NCBI GenBank assembly: GCA_007745635.1
Contig: CP036272.1
Span: 4,145,521-4,209,520, forward strand
Length of the DNA: 64,000 nucleotides
DNA from: Stieleria bergensis
Lineage (GTDB): Bacteria > Planctomycetota > Planctomycetia > Pirellulales > Pirellulaceae
Reading direction: 5' to 3'
Shown: piece by piece, positions 22,786 through 32,060 of the stretch
Layout of the letters: each line of letters begins with the position of its first letter
Position numbering within the stretch: the first letter of the stretch is position 1
Translations under genes and position numbers: made by a program
The notes under the pieces: model-generated
Databases searched by the model: none
Told to the model about the DNA's origin: nothing
The model's input: only the letters and a program-made list of their open reading frames with translations

Positions 22786-25042
22786 TCCCTTGAAAATGCG
22801 GCCGAGCGAATGCTGCCGGACGCTCAATAGCACGCCTTTGGGAACGGTGCTGACGGATCGGCAGCTGTATCGCTACCGAACCGAAGCCGGTGTGTTGATC
22901 GGCGATGGCACGCATGTCGATCTTCTTCGGTTCACCGCTTGGCTAATCGACAAGCGTCACGCTCCGAAACCCCCAGCCGACGCCGATCCTTATGCGAAGG
23001 TCAAAGAGTCGGCCCGTGCCCGAAACGCCGCGGTCGCTCTGGCCGGCCGCGACATTGGCGATCTACCAGTCGTCGAAGATCCGCAGCGCAAAGCCAGGGC
23101 TGCCGGCAGTTTTCAATTCTTTTGTGAAGCGTATTTCAAACTGACGTTTCATCTTTCGTGGTCACCGGACCATTTGAAAGTGATGCGAAAGATCGAAGAG
23201 GCGGTCGTTCGCGGCGGCTTGTTCTCGCTCGCGATGGCACGCGGAAGCGGCAAAAGCTCTCTGGCCGAGGTCGCCTGCATTTGGGCAGTGCTCAATGGCT
23301 ATCGCGATTTCGTCTGTTTGATCGGAAGCGATGAAGGCCACGCCTGCGACATGCTCGATTCGATCAAGACGGAACTCGACGCGAACGAAAAACTGCTGGC
23401 CGACTACCCGGAGGTCTGCTTTCCTATTCAAGCGTTGGACGGAATCTCGAACCGAGCGAACGGCCAACTTTATAAAGGGAAGCGAACGCAGATCGGATGG
23501 ACGGCCAAAGAGGTCGTTTTGCCATCCATTGCCGGCAGCAAAGCCAGCGGTGCCATCATCAAGGTTGCCGGTCTGACGGGCCGCATCCGCGGAATGAAGT
23601 TCAAGCGGCCGGATGGCAAAACTGTTCGGCCTTCGTTGGTTGTGCTTGACGACCCGCAAACCGACGAGTCTGCTCGTTCGCTATCGCAATGTGCGAACCG
23701 CGAAGCAATTCTCGCCGGTGCGGTGCTGGGACTCGCCGGCCCTGGTAAAAAGATCTCCGGCATCATGCCATGCACGGTAATTCGCCCCGGCGACATGGCC
23801 GATAGCATTCTGGATCGCGACAAACATCCCGAATGGAATGGCGAACGCACTCGAATGGTCGATTCGTTCCCGACCAACGAAACGTTGTGGGAACGCTACG
23901 CCGAGATTCGCAGCGAGGGATTCCGTGCGGGCGATGGCGGCGCGGCCGGCACCGAGTTCTACCGTCGGAACCAAGACGAGATGGATGCCGGCGCGGCTGT
24001 CTCGTGGAAGGAGCGGTTCAACGAAGACGAACTGTCGGCAATTCAACATGCGATGAATCTGAAGTTGCAAGACGAGGCCGCATTCTTCGCCGAATACCAA
24101 AACGATCCGCTGCCGACCGAAACCGTCGACACCGATCAGTTAAACGCTGACCAGGTCGCCGAGAAAGTCAACAACATGCCGCGGCGAACCATCCCGATTG
24201 CCGGCAACCATCTGACCGCGTTCATTGACGTCCAAGGAAAGCTTCTGTTCTACGTCGTTGCCGCGTGGGAGGACGATTTCACTGGCTACGTCGTCGACTA
24301 TGGAACGTATCCCGATCAACAACGAACGCACTTCACGCTGCGTGATGCTCGCCATACGCTTGCCACCGCCAGTGAAGGCACGGGACTCGAAGGCAGCATC
24401 TACGCCGGCCTTGATGCGTTGACGCAGGATTTGCTCGGCCGCGAGTGGCAGCGAGACGACGGCGCAGCGATGAAGATTGGGCGTTGTCTGATCGACGCGA
24501 ACTGGGGCCACTCAACCAACGTCGTTTACCAATTTTGCCGGCAAAGCCCGCACGCGTCGATCTTGCTTCCGTCGCACGGCCGCTTCGTCGGGGCGTCATC
24601 GAATCCGTTCAGCGAATACAAACGCCGGCCGGGCGATCGCGTCGGCTTGAATTGGCGAGTGCCGTCGATCAATGGCAAACGAGCGATCCGTCACGTGATC
24701 TACGACACGAATTGGTGGAAGTCCTTCACGCACGCGAGGCTCGCCGTTGCGATGGGTGATCGCGGTTGCCTTTCAATCTTCGGTGACCGCGCCGAGCAAC
24801 ATCGCATGTTCGCCGAACAAGTCACGGCCGAGTACTTCATCAAAACCGAGGGTCGCGGCCGAACCGTGGACGAATGGAAAGCCCGACCAGAACAGCCTGA
24901 CAACCATTGGCTCGATTGCCTCGTTGGATGTGCCGTCGGTGCGTCGATGCAGGGAGCGTTGTTGTTTGGAACCGACATCGAACGTGCGCCGTCGCGGAAG
25001 CGAGTCAGCTTCAAAGAACTTCAGCAACAAAGGCAGCGATAA
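22775..25042 (+). CDS. terL: Phage terminase, large subunit
   Basis: A 755-aa DNA-packaging motor. The ATPase domain has Walker A ARGSGKSS (about residue 155) and a Walker B strand LVVLDDPQTDESA. The C-terminal half should hold the RNase-H-like nuclease (FIDVQGKLLFYVVAAWEDD supplies a first Asp, and CLIDANWGHST a second). The GTG at 22775 follows GCAGGAG at ideal spacing and is preferred over the upstream ATG-frame start at 22715. Longer than most TerL proteins by about 150 residues, mainly at the N-terminus. It begins the structural arm of the prophage. Confidence 0.88.
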   Translation: MAIDPLKMRPSECCRTLNSTPLGTVLTDRQLYRYRTEAGVLIGDGTHVDLLRFTAWLIDKRHAPKPPADADPYAKVKESARARNAAVALAGRDIGDLPVVEDPQRKARAAGSFQFFCEAYFKLTFHLSWSPDHLKVMRKIEEAVVRGGLFSLAMARGSGKSSLAEVACIWAVLNGYRDFVCLIGSDEGHACDMLDSIKTELDANEKLLADYPEVCFPIQALDGISNRANGQLYKGKRTQIGWTAKEVVLPSIAGSKASGAIIKVAGLTGRIRGMKFKRPDGKTVRPSLVVLDDPQTDESARSLSQCANREAILAGAVLGLAGPGKKISGIMPCTVIRPGDMADSILDRDKHPEWNGERTRMVDSFPTNETLWERYAEIRSEGFRAGDGGAAGTEFYRRNQDEMDAGAAVSWKERFNEDELSAIQHAMNLKLQDEAAFFAEYQNDPLPTETVDTDQLNADQVAEKVNNMPRRTIPIAGNHLTAFIDVQGKLLFYVVAAWEDDFTGYVVDYGTYPDQQRTHFTLRDARHTLATASEGTGLEGSIYAGLDALTQDLLGREWQRDDGAAMKIGRCLIDANWGHSTNVVYQFCRQSPHASILLPSHGRFVGASSNPFSEYKRRPGDRVGLNWRVPSINGKRAIRHVIYDTNWWKSFTHARLAVAMGDRGCLSIFGDRAEQHRMFAEQVTAEYFIKTEGRGRTVDEWKARPEQPDNHWLDCLVGCAVGASMQGALLFGTDIERAPSRKRVSFKELQQQRQR

Positions 25043-25062
25043 CGAGAGTTTTTGCATTTTAT

Positions 25063-25096
25063 CGGACACGTTTTCCAAAACGCGGCATAGGTAACC
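25063..25096 (+). repeat. 34-bp repeat, copy 2 (GCATAGGTAACC element)
   Basis: Matches 5534-5567 at 33 of 34 positions. It begins 20 bp after the terminase stop and ends 32 bp before the ATG of a 65-aa gene, so both full copies lie in short gaps upstream of a small gene. Here the long 13-bp stem of copy 1 is not kept; only a short GTAAC/GTTAC pairing is possible. Confidence 0.7.
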
Positions 25097-25128
25097 TGAG
25101 AAGGACATATTTATTTCGCGAGTTACTG

Positions 25129-25326
25129 ATGCCAGACAACCTCGAAGACGAAATTCGCGAGAACGCATCTGGCCCAGCCAAGGCGTCCGGCGATGCCGGT
25201 TCGGTTGAGCAGCACAAGCTGACCGATCAAATCGCGGCTGACAAACATCTCGCCGGCAAGAAGGCCGTTGCCAAACCGCATCGCGGACTTCGCTTCAACA
25301 AGATCGTGCCGCCGTCGGCTGGCTGA
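25129..25326 (+). CDS. Small hypothetical protein between terminase and portal (65 aa)
   Basis: MPDNLEDEIRENASGPAKAS, then SVEQHKLTDQIAADKHLAG and a basic end. The first half is acidic and Ala/Gly-rich. The slot between TerL and portal is where lambda-like phages carry the head-tail joining protein gpW; this protein does not clearly match it. Unrecognised. Confidence 0.6.
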   Translation: MPDNLEDEIRENASGPAKASGDAGSVEQHKLTDQIAADKHLAGKKAVAKPHRGLRFNKIVPPSAG

Positions 25327-25389
25327 TCTTTCTTTCAAATCAATATCACGACCACAGGGCTGCCGGGGACGGCAACAGGAACAGCACGG

Positions 25390-26889
25390 ATGCTGAAACG
25401 TTTGTCAGGGATAATCGAGCAATTGCGCGGGCGGAGTCACCTTCCTCCGAACGCCTCTGGACGCTCGCCCCGGCAGCCCTTTTTCTCACGTTTGCGAGCG
25501 AAGTACGACGCGGCGAACACGACGCTCGACAACATGAAGCACTGGTCGCGAGCCGATGGGCTTTCGGCCTCGTCCGCGAACAGTCCCGAGGTTCGTCGAA
25601 CGCTTCGCAACCGATCGCGTTACGAAGTCGCCAACAACAGTTACGCACGCGGCATCACGCTGACGCTGGCGAACGACGTGGTCGGAACCGGTCCGCGTTT
25701 GCAAATGCTGACTGCGGATGACGCCGCGAACCGTTTTGTCGAAGCGGAATTTTTCGCTTGGTGCGAAGCGATCGGTTTAGCGGAAAAGCTGCGAACGATG
25801 CGGCTTGCACGCGTTTCCGATGGTGAATCGTTCGGTTTGCTGACTAGCAACGAGCGACTCGATACGCCGGTCAATCTCGATCTACGTTTGATCGAAGCCG
25901 ACCAAGTCGCGTCACCGACGCTTGCGAACGATTCCGCACGCTACATCGACGGTATCCGCTTCGACGCCGACGGCAACCCGATCAGCTATGACGTGCTTCG
26001 CCATCACCCTGGCGATGACTTCTTCGCGTACGAGGAAGAATACAACACCGTGCCGGCCGCCGCGGTGCTGCACTACTTCCGCTGCGATCGACCAGGACAG
26101 ACCCGCGGCATCCCGGACATCACGCCGGCGTTGCCGTTGTTCGCACAACTTCGCCGGTTCACGCTCGCAGTCCTTGCCGCCGCTGAAACCGCCGCCGAGT
26201 TCGCTGGCATCCTTTACACGGACGCGCCGGCAAATGGCGAAGCCGACTCTGCCGAACCGTTCGAGCCAATCGAACTCGAAAAGCGAATGCTTCTCACCAT
26301 GCCCGGTGGCTGGAAGATGGCTCAGATGAAGAGCGAGCAACCGGCAACCACTTACGCCGAGTTCAAGAAAGAAATCCTCAACGAAATCGCTCGTTGTTTG
26401 AACATGCCCTTCAATGTCGCCGCTGGCAATTCGTCGGGATACAACTATGCCAGTGGCCGTTTAGACCATCAAACCTACTTCAAGTCGATCCGCGTTGAGC
26501 AAACTCAACTTGCTCGCGTTGTCCTGGATCGAATCCTGACCGCTTGGCTCCGCGAAGCCATTCTCATCGAGGGCTATCTGCCCAATTCGCTTCGCACGCT
26601 CGACAGCACCTTCGAGCATCAATGGTTCTGGGACGGGCATGAACATGTCGATCCCGCCAAAGAAGCCAACGCCCAAAAGATCCGTCTCGCCAGTCATACG
26701 ACAACTCTGGCCATCGAATTCGCGCGGCAGGGGCGTGACTGGGAGACGGAACTTAAACAACGTGCGAAAGAACTCGCACTGATGCGTGACCTCGGTCTGA
26801 CGATCGAGTCCGACGAATCTGATTCACAACCCGAAACCGAGGTCACGGAAGACAATGCCGAAGAGTCTCAAAGCCAACAGCCCAATTGA
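25390..26889 (+). CDS. Phage portal protein, lambda family
   Basis: A 499-aa portal subunit. The typical lambda-type core is present: YEVANNSYARGITLTLANDV, VGTGPRLQM, ARVSDGESFGLL, RLIEADQVASP and VLHYFRCDRPGQTRGIPD, then the long helix of the channel crown. The portal dodecamer forms the vertex for DNA entry and the tail joint. It overlaps the protease-capsid gene by 35 bp. Confidence 0.9.
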   Translation: MLKRLSGIIEQLRGRSHLPPNASGRSPRQPFFSRLRAKYDAANTTLDNMKHWSRADGLSASSANSPEVRRTLRNRSRYEVANNSYARGITLTLANDVVGTGPRLQMLTADDAANRFVEAEFFAWCEAIGLAEKLRTMRLARVSDGESFGLLTSNERLDTPVNLDLRLIEADQVASPTLANDSARYIDGIRFDADGNPISYDVLRHHPGDDFFAYEEEYNTVPAAAVLHYFRCDRPGQTRGIPDITPALPLFAQLRRFTLAVLAAAETAAEFAGILYTDAPANGEADSAEPFEPIELEKRMLLTMPGGWKMAQMKSEQPATTYAEFKKEILNEIARCLNMPFNVAAGNSSGYNYASGRLDHQTYFKSIRVEQTQLARVVLDRILTAWLREAILIEGYLPNSLRTLDSTFEHQWFWDGHEHVDPAKEANAQKIRLASHTTTLAIEFARQGRDWETELKQRAKELALMRDLGLTIESDESDSQPETEVTEDNAEESQSQQPN

Positions 26890-28897
26890 AGCCGAAGCCG
26901 AATCGGTCCCCAGTTCGCTGCGTATCGTCTGCGATGACGCCGCGACGATCCAATTGGCCGCCGCCGAAGTTCCGATCGAAGGCGAAGACAAACCCGCGCT
27001 TCGCAAATTCAGCATGACCGCCTACACCGGCGGCGCGATGCGATTGGGAGGTTGGCCTTACCCAGTCGTCGTTGACCTCGCCGGCATGCGGGTGACTCGC
27101 AAGTCACGCCCGATCCTCAAAGACCACGATCGCGGCAGCATCGTCGGGCACACCGACGATATCACGATCAACGACAAGTCACTCGTTGTCGCCGGTGTCA
27201 TCTCGGGCGTCGGAACAACCGCTCAAGAAGTCATCGCCACCAGCGAGAACGGATTCCCGTGGCAAGCGTCGCTCGGTGCCAGTGCCGACAAGGTCGTCTT
27301 TATCCCCGAAGGCAAGACCGCACAAGCCAACGGTCGCGAACAAAAAGGCCCGGTCTACATCGCCCGCAAGTCAACACTCGGCGAAGTCTCCTTCGTCGCT
27401 CTTGGTGCCGACGACAACACGGAAGCCCGAGTGGCCGCCGGCAACTACGCCGACGTCGAAGACCCCGGCGACGAAACCGACGACACCGAACCTGAAACCA
27501 CCGACGACCTCGAACCCGTCAACGCAAGTTTGAACATGAGCACGAAACCCAAAACCGAAACGAAACCCGCCGAGAAGTCGCCGGTTGAGGAAATGCGTGC
27601 TCAAGCCGCGGCCGAATCCCGACGCATCGCCGGCATTCGCAAGCTGTGTGCCGAAAACCATCCCGACATCGAAGCCGACGCGATCGAGCAAGGCTGGTCC
27701 ACCACCAAGACGGAACTCGCCGTGCTGCGAAGCGAACGCCCCAAGGCTCCCGAGCAAACTCAAAACCAACCGCGTCACTCGCGTGAAGTTCTCGAAGCCG
27801 CCGCGTGTCTCTCGGTCGGCATCGAAGAAAAGGTTCTTCTGGCCAGCTACGGCGAGAAGACACTTAACGCCGCCGACCCATTCCGCCACATCGGCTTGCG
27901 AGAACTCGTCGCCGAATGTGCCCGCAGCGAAGGCATCGACGTTCCGCGAGTGTTCGGCGACGGAACGGCAACGATCCGCGCCGGTTTCAGTTCCATGAGT
28001 TTGCCCAGCATCATGGAAAACGTCATGAACAAGACATTGCTAGCGGCTTACCAGAACACACCGATCGCCGCGTTCGATCTGTGCAGCGTTGGCACCGTCA
28101 CCGACTTCAAAGAAGTGGCCCGCTACCGCTTGCTGGGTACCGGCGGCTTTGAGCAAGTCGCACCCGACGGCGAATTGAAGCACGGAAAACTGTCGGAACA
28201 GAAATACAGCAACAAAGCCGACACTTACGGTCAGATCCTGACGCTGACCCGTCACGACATCATCAATGATGATTTGTCCGCGTTCATGGACATCCCACGT
28301 CAGATGGGACGATCCGGTGCGGAGTCGATCGACGATCTGTTCTTCACTCTGTTGCTCAAGAACGCCGGTTTCTTCTCATCGTCGAACGCCAACTTGCTGC
28401 AAGGTGCCGACACCAAGTTCGGCCCCGACGCGCTGACCGTCGCTAAGACCACCTTCCGTAAACAGAAGGCTGGCCCTGGCGGCAAACCCAAGGACCAAAA
28501 GCCGATCAACATTCGGCCCGAGTACTTGGTCGTGCCGGTGGAACTAGAAACCGAAGCCGAACTGCTCATGGGCAGTTCGCAGTTGATGATCGACGCTCAG
28601 GGATCGCCCACCAAGATCCCCGTCGATAACCCGCACCGCAACAAGTACCGCATCATTTCGACGCCGCACCTGTCGGATTCTTACTACCCCGGCGCGAGCG
28701 CCGCTGCTTGGTACCTGTTCGCCAATCCGAACGTGCTGCCGGCATTCGAGATTGTGTTCCTCAACGGCCGTCGCACGCCGATCATCGAACGGGTCGAGAT
28801 GCCGCCGAACACGCTCGGCATGGGCTTCCGGTCTTACATCGACTTCGGTGTGAACAGCCAAGACCACCGCGCCGCCGTGAAAGTCGCCGGCGAGTGA
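26855..28897 (+). CDS. Prohead protease - major capsid protein fusion
   Basis: A 680-aa fusion. Residues about 45-200 resemble an HK97-type prohead protease: PILKDHDRGSIVGH carries the catalytic His, and the strand WQASLGASAD the catalytic Ser. An acidic linker (ETDDTEPETTDDLEPV) leads to a scaffold-like helical delta region (residues about 235-330). From about residue 370 the rest is a Mu gpT/HK97-like major capsid protein (DFKEVARYRLLGTGGFEQV, then ADTYGQILTLTRHDIINDD, GYRSYIDFGV-type end). Fusion implies that the protease frees the capsid subunits during maturation. Confidence 0.85.
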   Translation: MPKSLKANSPIEAEAESVPSSLRIVCDDAATIQLAAAEVPIEGEDKPALRKFSMTAYTGGAMRLGGWPYPVVVDLAGMRVTRKSRPILKDHDRGSIVGHTDDITINDKSLVVAGVISGVGTTAQEVIATSENGFPWQASLGASADKVVFIPEGKTAQANGREQKGPVYIARKSTLGEVSFVALGADDNTEARVAAGNYADVEDPGDETDDTEPETTDDLEPVNASLNMSTKPKTETKPAEKSPVEEMRAQAAAESRRIAGIRKLCAENHPDIEADAIEQGWSTTKTELAVLRSERPKAPEQTQNQPRHSREVLEAAACLSVGIEEKVLLASYGEKTLNAADPFRHIGLRELVAECARSEGIDVPRVFGDGTATIRAGFSSMSLPSIMENVMNKTLLAAYQNTPIAAFDLCSVGTVTDFKEVARYRLLGTGGFEQVAPDGELKHGKLSEQKYSNKADTYGQILTLTRHDIINDDLSAFMDIPRQMGRSGAESIDDLFFTLLLKNAGFFSSSNANLLQGADTKFGPDALTVAKTTFRKQKAGPGGKPKDQKPINIRPEYLVVPVELETEAELLMGSSQLMIDAQGSPTKIPVDNPHRNKYRIISTPHLSDSYYPGASAAAWYLFANPNVLPAFEIVFLNGRRTPIIERVEMPPNTLGMGFRSYIDFGVNSQDHRAAVKVAGE

Positions 28898-28946
28898 TCG
28901 CGGGCTGACCTTTGACCTTCTTCCTCAACCGTAAACACCGAGACCC

Positions 28947-29276
28947 ATGCAAGCTCAATACATCCACGACGGCAAACAAGTCGACTTCACACCCGACGTT
29001 GACGTGCCCGTCGGATCACTCGTCATTCAAGGCGACCTGGTCGGCATTACCAAACGCGATCTCAAAGCCGACACGCTCGGTTCGATCGCAGTCGAGGGCG
29101 TGTTCGACATGCCCAAAGATCCCGCCGACGCAGAAACCTACACCGCCGGACAGAAGGTCTACGCGACCAATGACGGCATCGTCACCGAAGTCCCCGACGG
29201 ATCGGTGTTCCTCGGCAAGGTCGTCGACGATGCCGAGCCAACCGACAACGTCGTCCGCGTTCGCCTGAGCCAGTGA
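28947..29276 (+). CDS. DUF2190 capsid-associated protein, copy 1
   Basis: A 109-aa beta-rich protein with the DUF2190 pattern: VDVPVGSLVIQGDLVGITKR, SIAVEGVFDMPKD, then YTAGQKVYATNDGIV. DUF2190 proteins are small capsid cement proteins in several siphophages. It is followed 9 bp later by a second copy of the same fold. Confidence 0.75.
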   Translation: MQAQYIHDGKQVDFTPDVDVPVGSLVIQGDLVGITKRDLKADTLGSIAVEGVFDMPKDPADAETYTAGQKVYATNDGIVTEVPDGSVFLGKVVDDAEPTDNVVRVRLSQ

Positions 29277-29285
29277 TGAACCGCC

Positions 29286-29636
29286 GTGAGCAATCCCATC
29301 ATCGCACCCATCGGGGCGACGTTCGTCCACGAGGGCGTGGCGATCCCGATTGTTACCGAAGCTGAAATTCCCGCTGGCAACGTTGTCGTGCTCGGCAAAC
29401 TGGTCGGCGTTGCCAAGTATGGCATCTGTCCGAACTCACGCGGCAGCATCACGGTCGCAGGCGTCTTCAACCTCGTCAAAGACCCTACGACCAACATCCC
29501 CGCCGGCACCATTCTTTACTGGTCCAAGATCAGTCACCACGTCATCAAGAACGCCTACCAACACTCGATGATCGGCATCGCCGTCGAAGACGCACCGCCG
29601 AGCACGCTGCGAGTGATGGTGCGACTCAAACAATAA
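29286..29636 (+). CDS. DUF2190 capsid-associated protein, copy 2
   Basis: A 116-aa paralogue of the preceding gene: EIPAGNVVVLGKLVGVAKYG, SITVAGVFNLVKDPT, then IPAGTILYWSKISHHV. Starts with GTG at 29286. The two copies suggest two decoration positions on the capsid or a recent duplication followed by divergence. Confidence 0.72.
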   Translation: MSNPIIAPIGATFVHEGVAIPIVTEAEIPAGNVVVLGKLVGVAKYGICPNSRGSITVAGVFNLVKDPTTNIPAGTILYWSKISHHVIKNAYQHSMIGIAVEDAPPSTLRVMVRLKQ

Positions 29637-29650
29637 GGACGCATCCCGTC

Positions 29651-31234
29651 ATGGACGAAAAACTGCAATCGCTCTTTCAATCGCGACGCTTCTGGGTGGC
29701 AGCCGGTGGTGTTGTTCTCGTGTTTTTGCTGCCGTTCGAGGTCAAACTATTGGTCACACTTCTCCTTGCCGCCTGGATCATCGGTGATTCGATCCGATCG
29801 ACGAAGGCAATCTTGCTTGCGTTGACGCTTGCTGTTGCCGCACCAGGCTTCGCGATCGCCGGCGACTTACACGACACCTGCCGCGAAGCCACCGTGCGAA
29901 TCCGCAACGGCAACTCGATGGGCAGTGGCACGCTGTTCCGCGAAAGCGAAGAGCATCTTTATATTCTCACCAATGCCCACGTCGCTGGGACAGGCCTCGG
30001 CAATCGTGTCGAGGTTGAGTTCTGGAAAGCAGGTCACCAATCGCGACCGATCGAAGCCGAAACGGTCGCGGTTGCCTACATCCCGCGAGCGTACCGCGAC
30101 ATCGCAGTCGTCCGCATCGACCGCCGAGCACTCGGCAACTACCGCCCGCCGGTGATCCCGCTTGCCGGATCGCAAGACTCGTTCAACTACCAGAACATCT
30201 TCTCGGTCGGTTGCCCCAGCGGACGATGGCCAACCGCCTTTGAAGGTTTCGCCCTCCGTCGACAAGCCAACGGAGGCGACACGATTCACTTCGTGCCGAT
30301 GCCAGCCGGTGGACGATCGGGCAGTGCGATCTTCGACGTCAATAGTGGCGAAGCACAAATCATCGGCTTGATCGCTTGGCGAAGCACTGACAGTGGCGGT
30401 CACGGTCTCGATGGCCGTGGTGAGACGCACGGTTATGGCATCGCGATGACGCATCAAGAAGTCTGGGCAGGCTTGAGTGGCAAGCAAACCACATCGTCGG
30501 TCTTGCTCGTCCCGCCACCAAACGCAGTGCCACTCGGAACCAAGGTCGAACCTGAACCCGATGCAAAGCAAGATACCAAACCCGAAGTCGTCGACGGCGA
30601 AGAGAACCAAGGCGAATCCGACGAGGTCATCCTCAAATACTCCGACCCCTTCGCGATTGAACGCGACGTCGAATCCATCCGAGCCCAACGCTTGCCAAGC
30701 GGCATCCCAGCCACCGGTTCCGATCGCGACATCATGTTGCTTTACCAGGACTCTGTCACCGAAGGGCCACAATCCAGCCCACCCGCGCTCGCGTACCAAG
30801 GAAGCTGTTGCCAAAACTGCGGCTGCTATCTCACGACCGCCGGAAATTGTCCCAACGGCCAATGCCCGTTGCCGCAACGCCAGCAACAGCAACCTCAGCA
30901 ATACGGCCAAGACCAAGGCGGTGGCGGCCTATTCCCCAGTCTGCCACGCAATCGCGAACAAGGTGATCTGAACAACCGCTTGCTTCCACGCCCCGGCGAA
31001 CGCTTGCGAGAACTCTGGCCGCTTCCCTCTGTGAAAGAAATCGTGCTCTGGTCCATCATCGGTTTCTTCGTCATCTACTTCATCGGTCAGTTCTTCAAAG
31101 CAAGGCTCAAACGCTTCATCGGTGATCTGGCCACGAACCTCGCGAACACCGACGTCGAAGACGAACCGCCGGCACCAAAGCCGCGAGCCAAACCAGCGGC
31201 AACACGGACCCGCAAACGCACCGCCGCCAAATGA
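29651..31234 (+). CDS. Membrane-anchored trypsin-like serine protease
   Basis: A 527-aa protein. Two hydrophobic segments lie at the start (residues about 14-32 and 35-50), and a third near 60-75 ends at a signal-peptide-like AIAGD. A trypsin/DegP-type domain follows: ILTNAHVAG with H110, RDIAVVRID with D150 and GGRSGSAIF with S223. Then comes a Cys-rich patch (SCCQNCGCYLTTAGNCPNGQ), a Gln-rich stretch and a C-terminal membrane helix (IVLWSIIGFFVIYFIGQFF). A complete catalytic triad in a membrane protein is very unusual between capsid and connector genes. It may process a virion or host envelope protein, or act in superinfection exclusion. Confidence 0.75.
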   Translation: MDEKLQSLFQSRRFWVAAGGVVLVFLLPFEVKLLVTLLLAAWIIGDSIRSTKAILLALTLAVAAPGFAIAGDLHDTCREATVRIRNGNSMGSGTLFRESEEHLYILTNAHVAGTGLGNRVEVEFWKAGHQSRPIEAETVAVAYIPRAYRDIAVVRIDRRALGNYRPPVIPLAGSQDSFNYQNIFSVGCPSGRWPTAFEGFALRRQANGGDTIHFVPMPAGGRSGSAIFDVNSGEAQIIGLIAWRSTDSGGHGLDGRGETHGYGIAMTHQEVWAGLSGKQTTSSVLLVPPPNAVPLGTKVEPEPDAKQDTKPEVVDGEENQGESDEVILKYSDPFAIERDVESIRAQRLPSGIPATGSDRDIMLLYQDSVTEGPQSSPPALAYQGSCCQNCGCYLTTAGNCPNGQCPLPQRQQQQPQQYGQDQGGGGLFPSLPRNREQGDLNNRLLPRPGERLRELWPLPSVKEIVLWSIIGFFVIYFIGQFFKARLKRFIGDLATNLANTDVEDEPPAPKPRAKPAATRTRKRTAAK

Positions 31235-31611
31235 GCGACATGCTGCACAAGGGTCAGTCTTGGCTCGCCGCCAAGCTGACCCGGTTCGCCTCGCGGATGG
31301 TCACCTACCAACGCGATGAAGTTTCCGTCGACTTGCCCGCCACGATCGGCAAGTCCGAATACGAACAAGACGACGGCGAAGGCGTCATCACCCGCGCCCA
31401 AGTCCGCGACTTCCTGATCAACACCAATGACCTGCTCGGCAGCGTCATCGGAACCTGGCCCCGCCGTGGCGATCGCATCCTCGAAACCGACGGCGAAACC
31501 ACGTTCGTCTACGAGTTGATGTCGATCGGCAACGAACCGCCGTGGCGATACAGCGATCCCTTTCGAGTCAAACTCCGCATCCATACCAAACTGGTCGAAA
31601 CCATCACATGA
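31231..31611 (+). CDS. Phage head-tail connector-like protein (126 aa)
   Basis: ATGA overlap with the protease stop fixes the start. The sequence has SRMVTYQRDEVSVDLPATIG, DFLINTNDLLGSVIGTWPRR and a beta-rich end VKLRIHTKLVETIT. Size, composition and place just before the 150-aa and gp10-like genes fit a head-closure or neck protein. Family not securely recognised. Confidence 0.6.
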   Translation: MSDMLHKGQSWLAAKLTRFASRMVTYQRDEVSVDLPATIGKSEYEQDDGEGVITRAQVRDFLINTNDLLGSVIGTWPRRGDRILETDGETTFVYELMSIGNEPPWRYSDPFRVKLRIHTKLVETIT

Positions 31612-32060
31612 CTGCCACCGCCGCCACGCCCGCCACCGTCATCCAAATCGCCGACAGCGTCGTGGCCGAGATCAACGCCGCCGACCTATCGAAGAAGAAC
31701 ATCAACGCGGCTCGCTTGTACGTCCCCGACTTCGACCTCGAGGACATGAAGGAACTGCGAGTCACCGTGGTGCCCCGCGAGGTCGAATACCTCCCGCTCG
31801 ATCGAGCCACCAACAAGTACCACGCGACCATCGACGTCGCGGTGCAAAAGAAGTTCAGCAAGGGCGACGCCAAAGAGATCGACCCGCTGGTGTTCTTCGT
31901 CGAAGAGATCGCCGACTACTTCCGGCTCAAACGACTCAACTCCTACGTCGCGGCCCGCTGCATCAAGGTCGAAAACGCAGTCCTATACTCCACAGAGCAT
32001 TGGACGCAGTTCAATCAGTTCACGAGTCTGCTGACGCTCACGTTTGAACTCGCCAAATGA
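31608..32060 (+). CDS. Phage neck/tail-terminator-like protein (150 aa)
   Basis: The ATG at 31608 overlaps the previous stop (ATGA); the longer frame from 31542 is not needed. Residues about 40-95 are strand-rich (LRVTVVPREVEYLPLDRA), followed by FFVEEIADYFRLKRL, a helix. The order neck - tail terminator - gp10-like - tube is typical, and the fold looks like the small tail terminators. Assignment by position mainly. Confidence 0.55.
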   Translation: MTATAATPATVIQIADSVVAEINAADLSKKNINAARLYVPDFDLEDMKELRVTVVPREVEYLPLDRATNKYHATIDVAVQKKFSKGDAKEIDPLVFFVEEIADYFRLKRLNSYVAARCIKVENAVLYSTEHWTQFNQFTSLLTLTFELAK

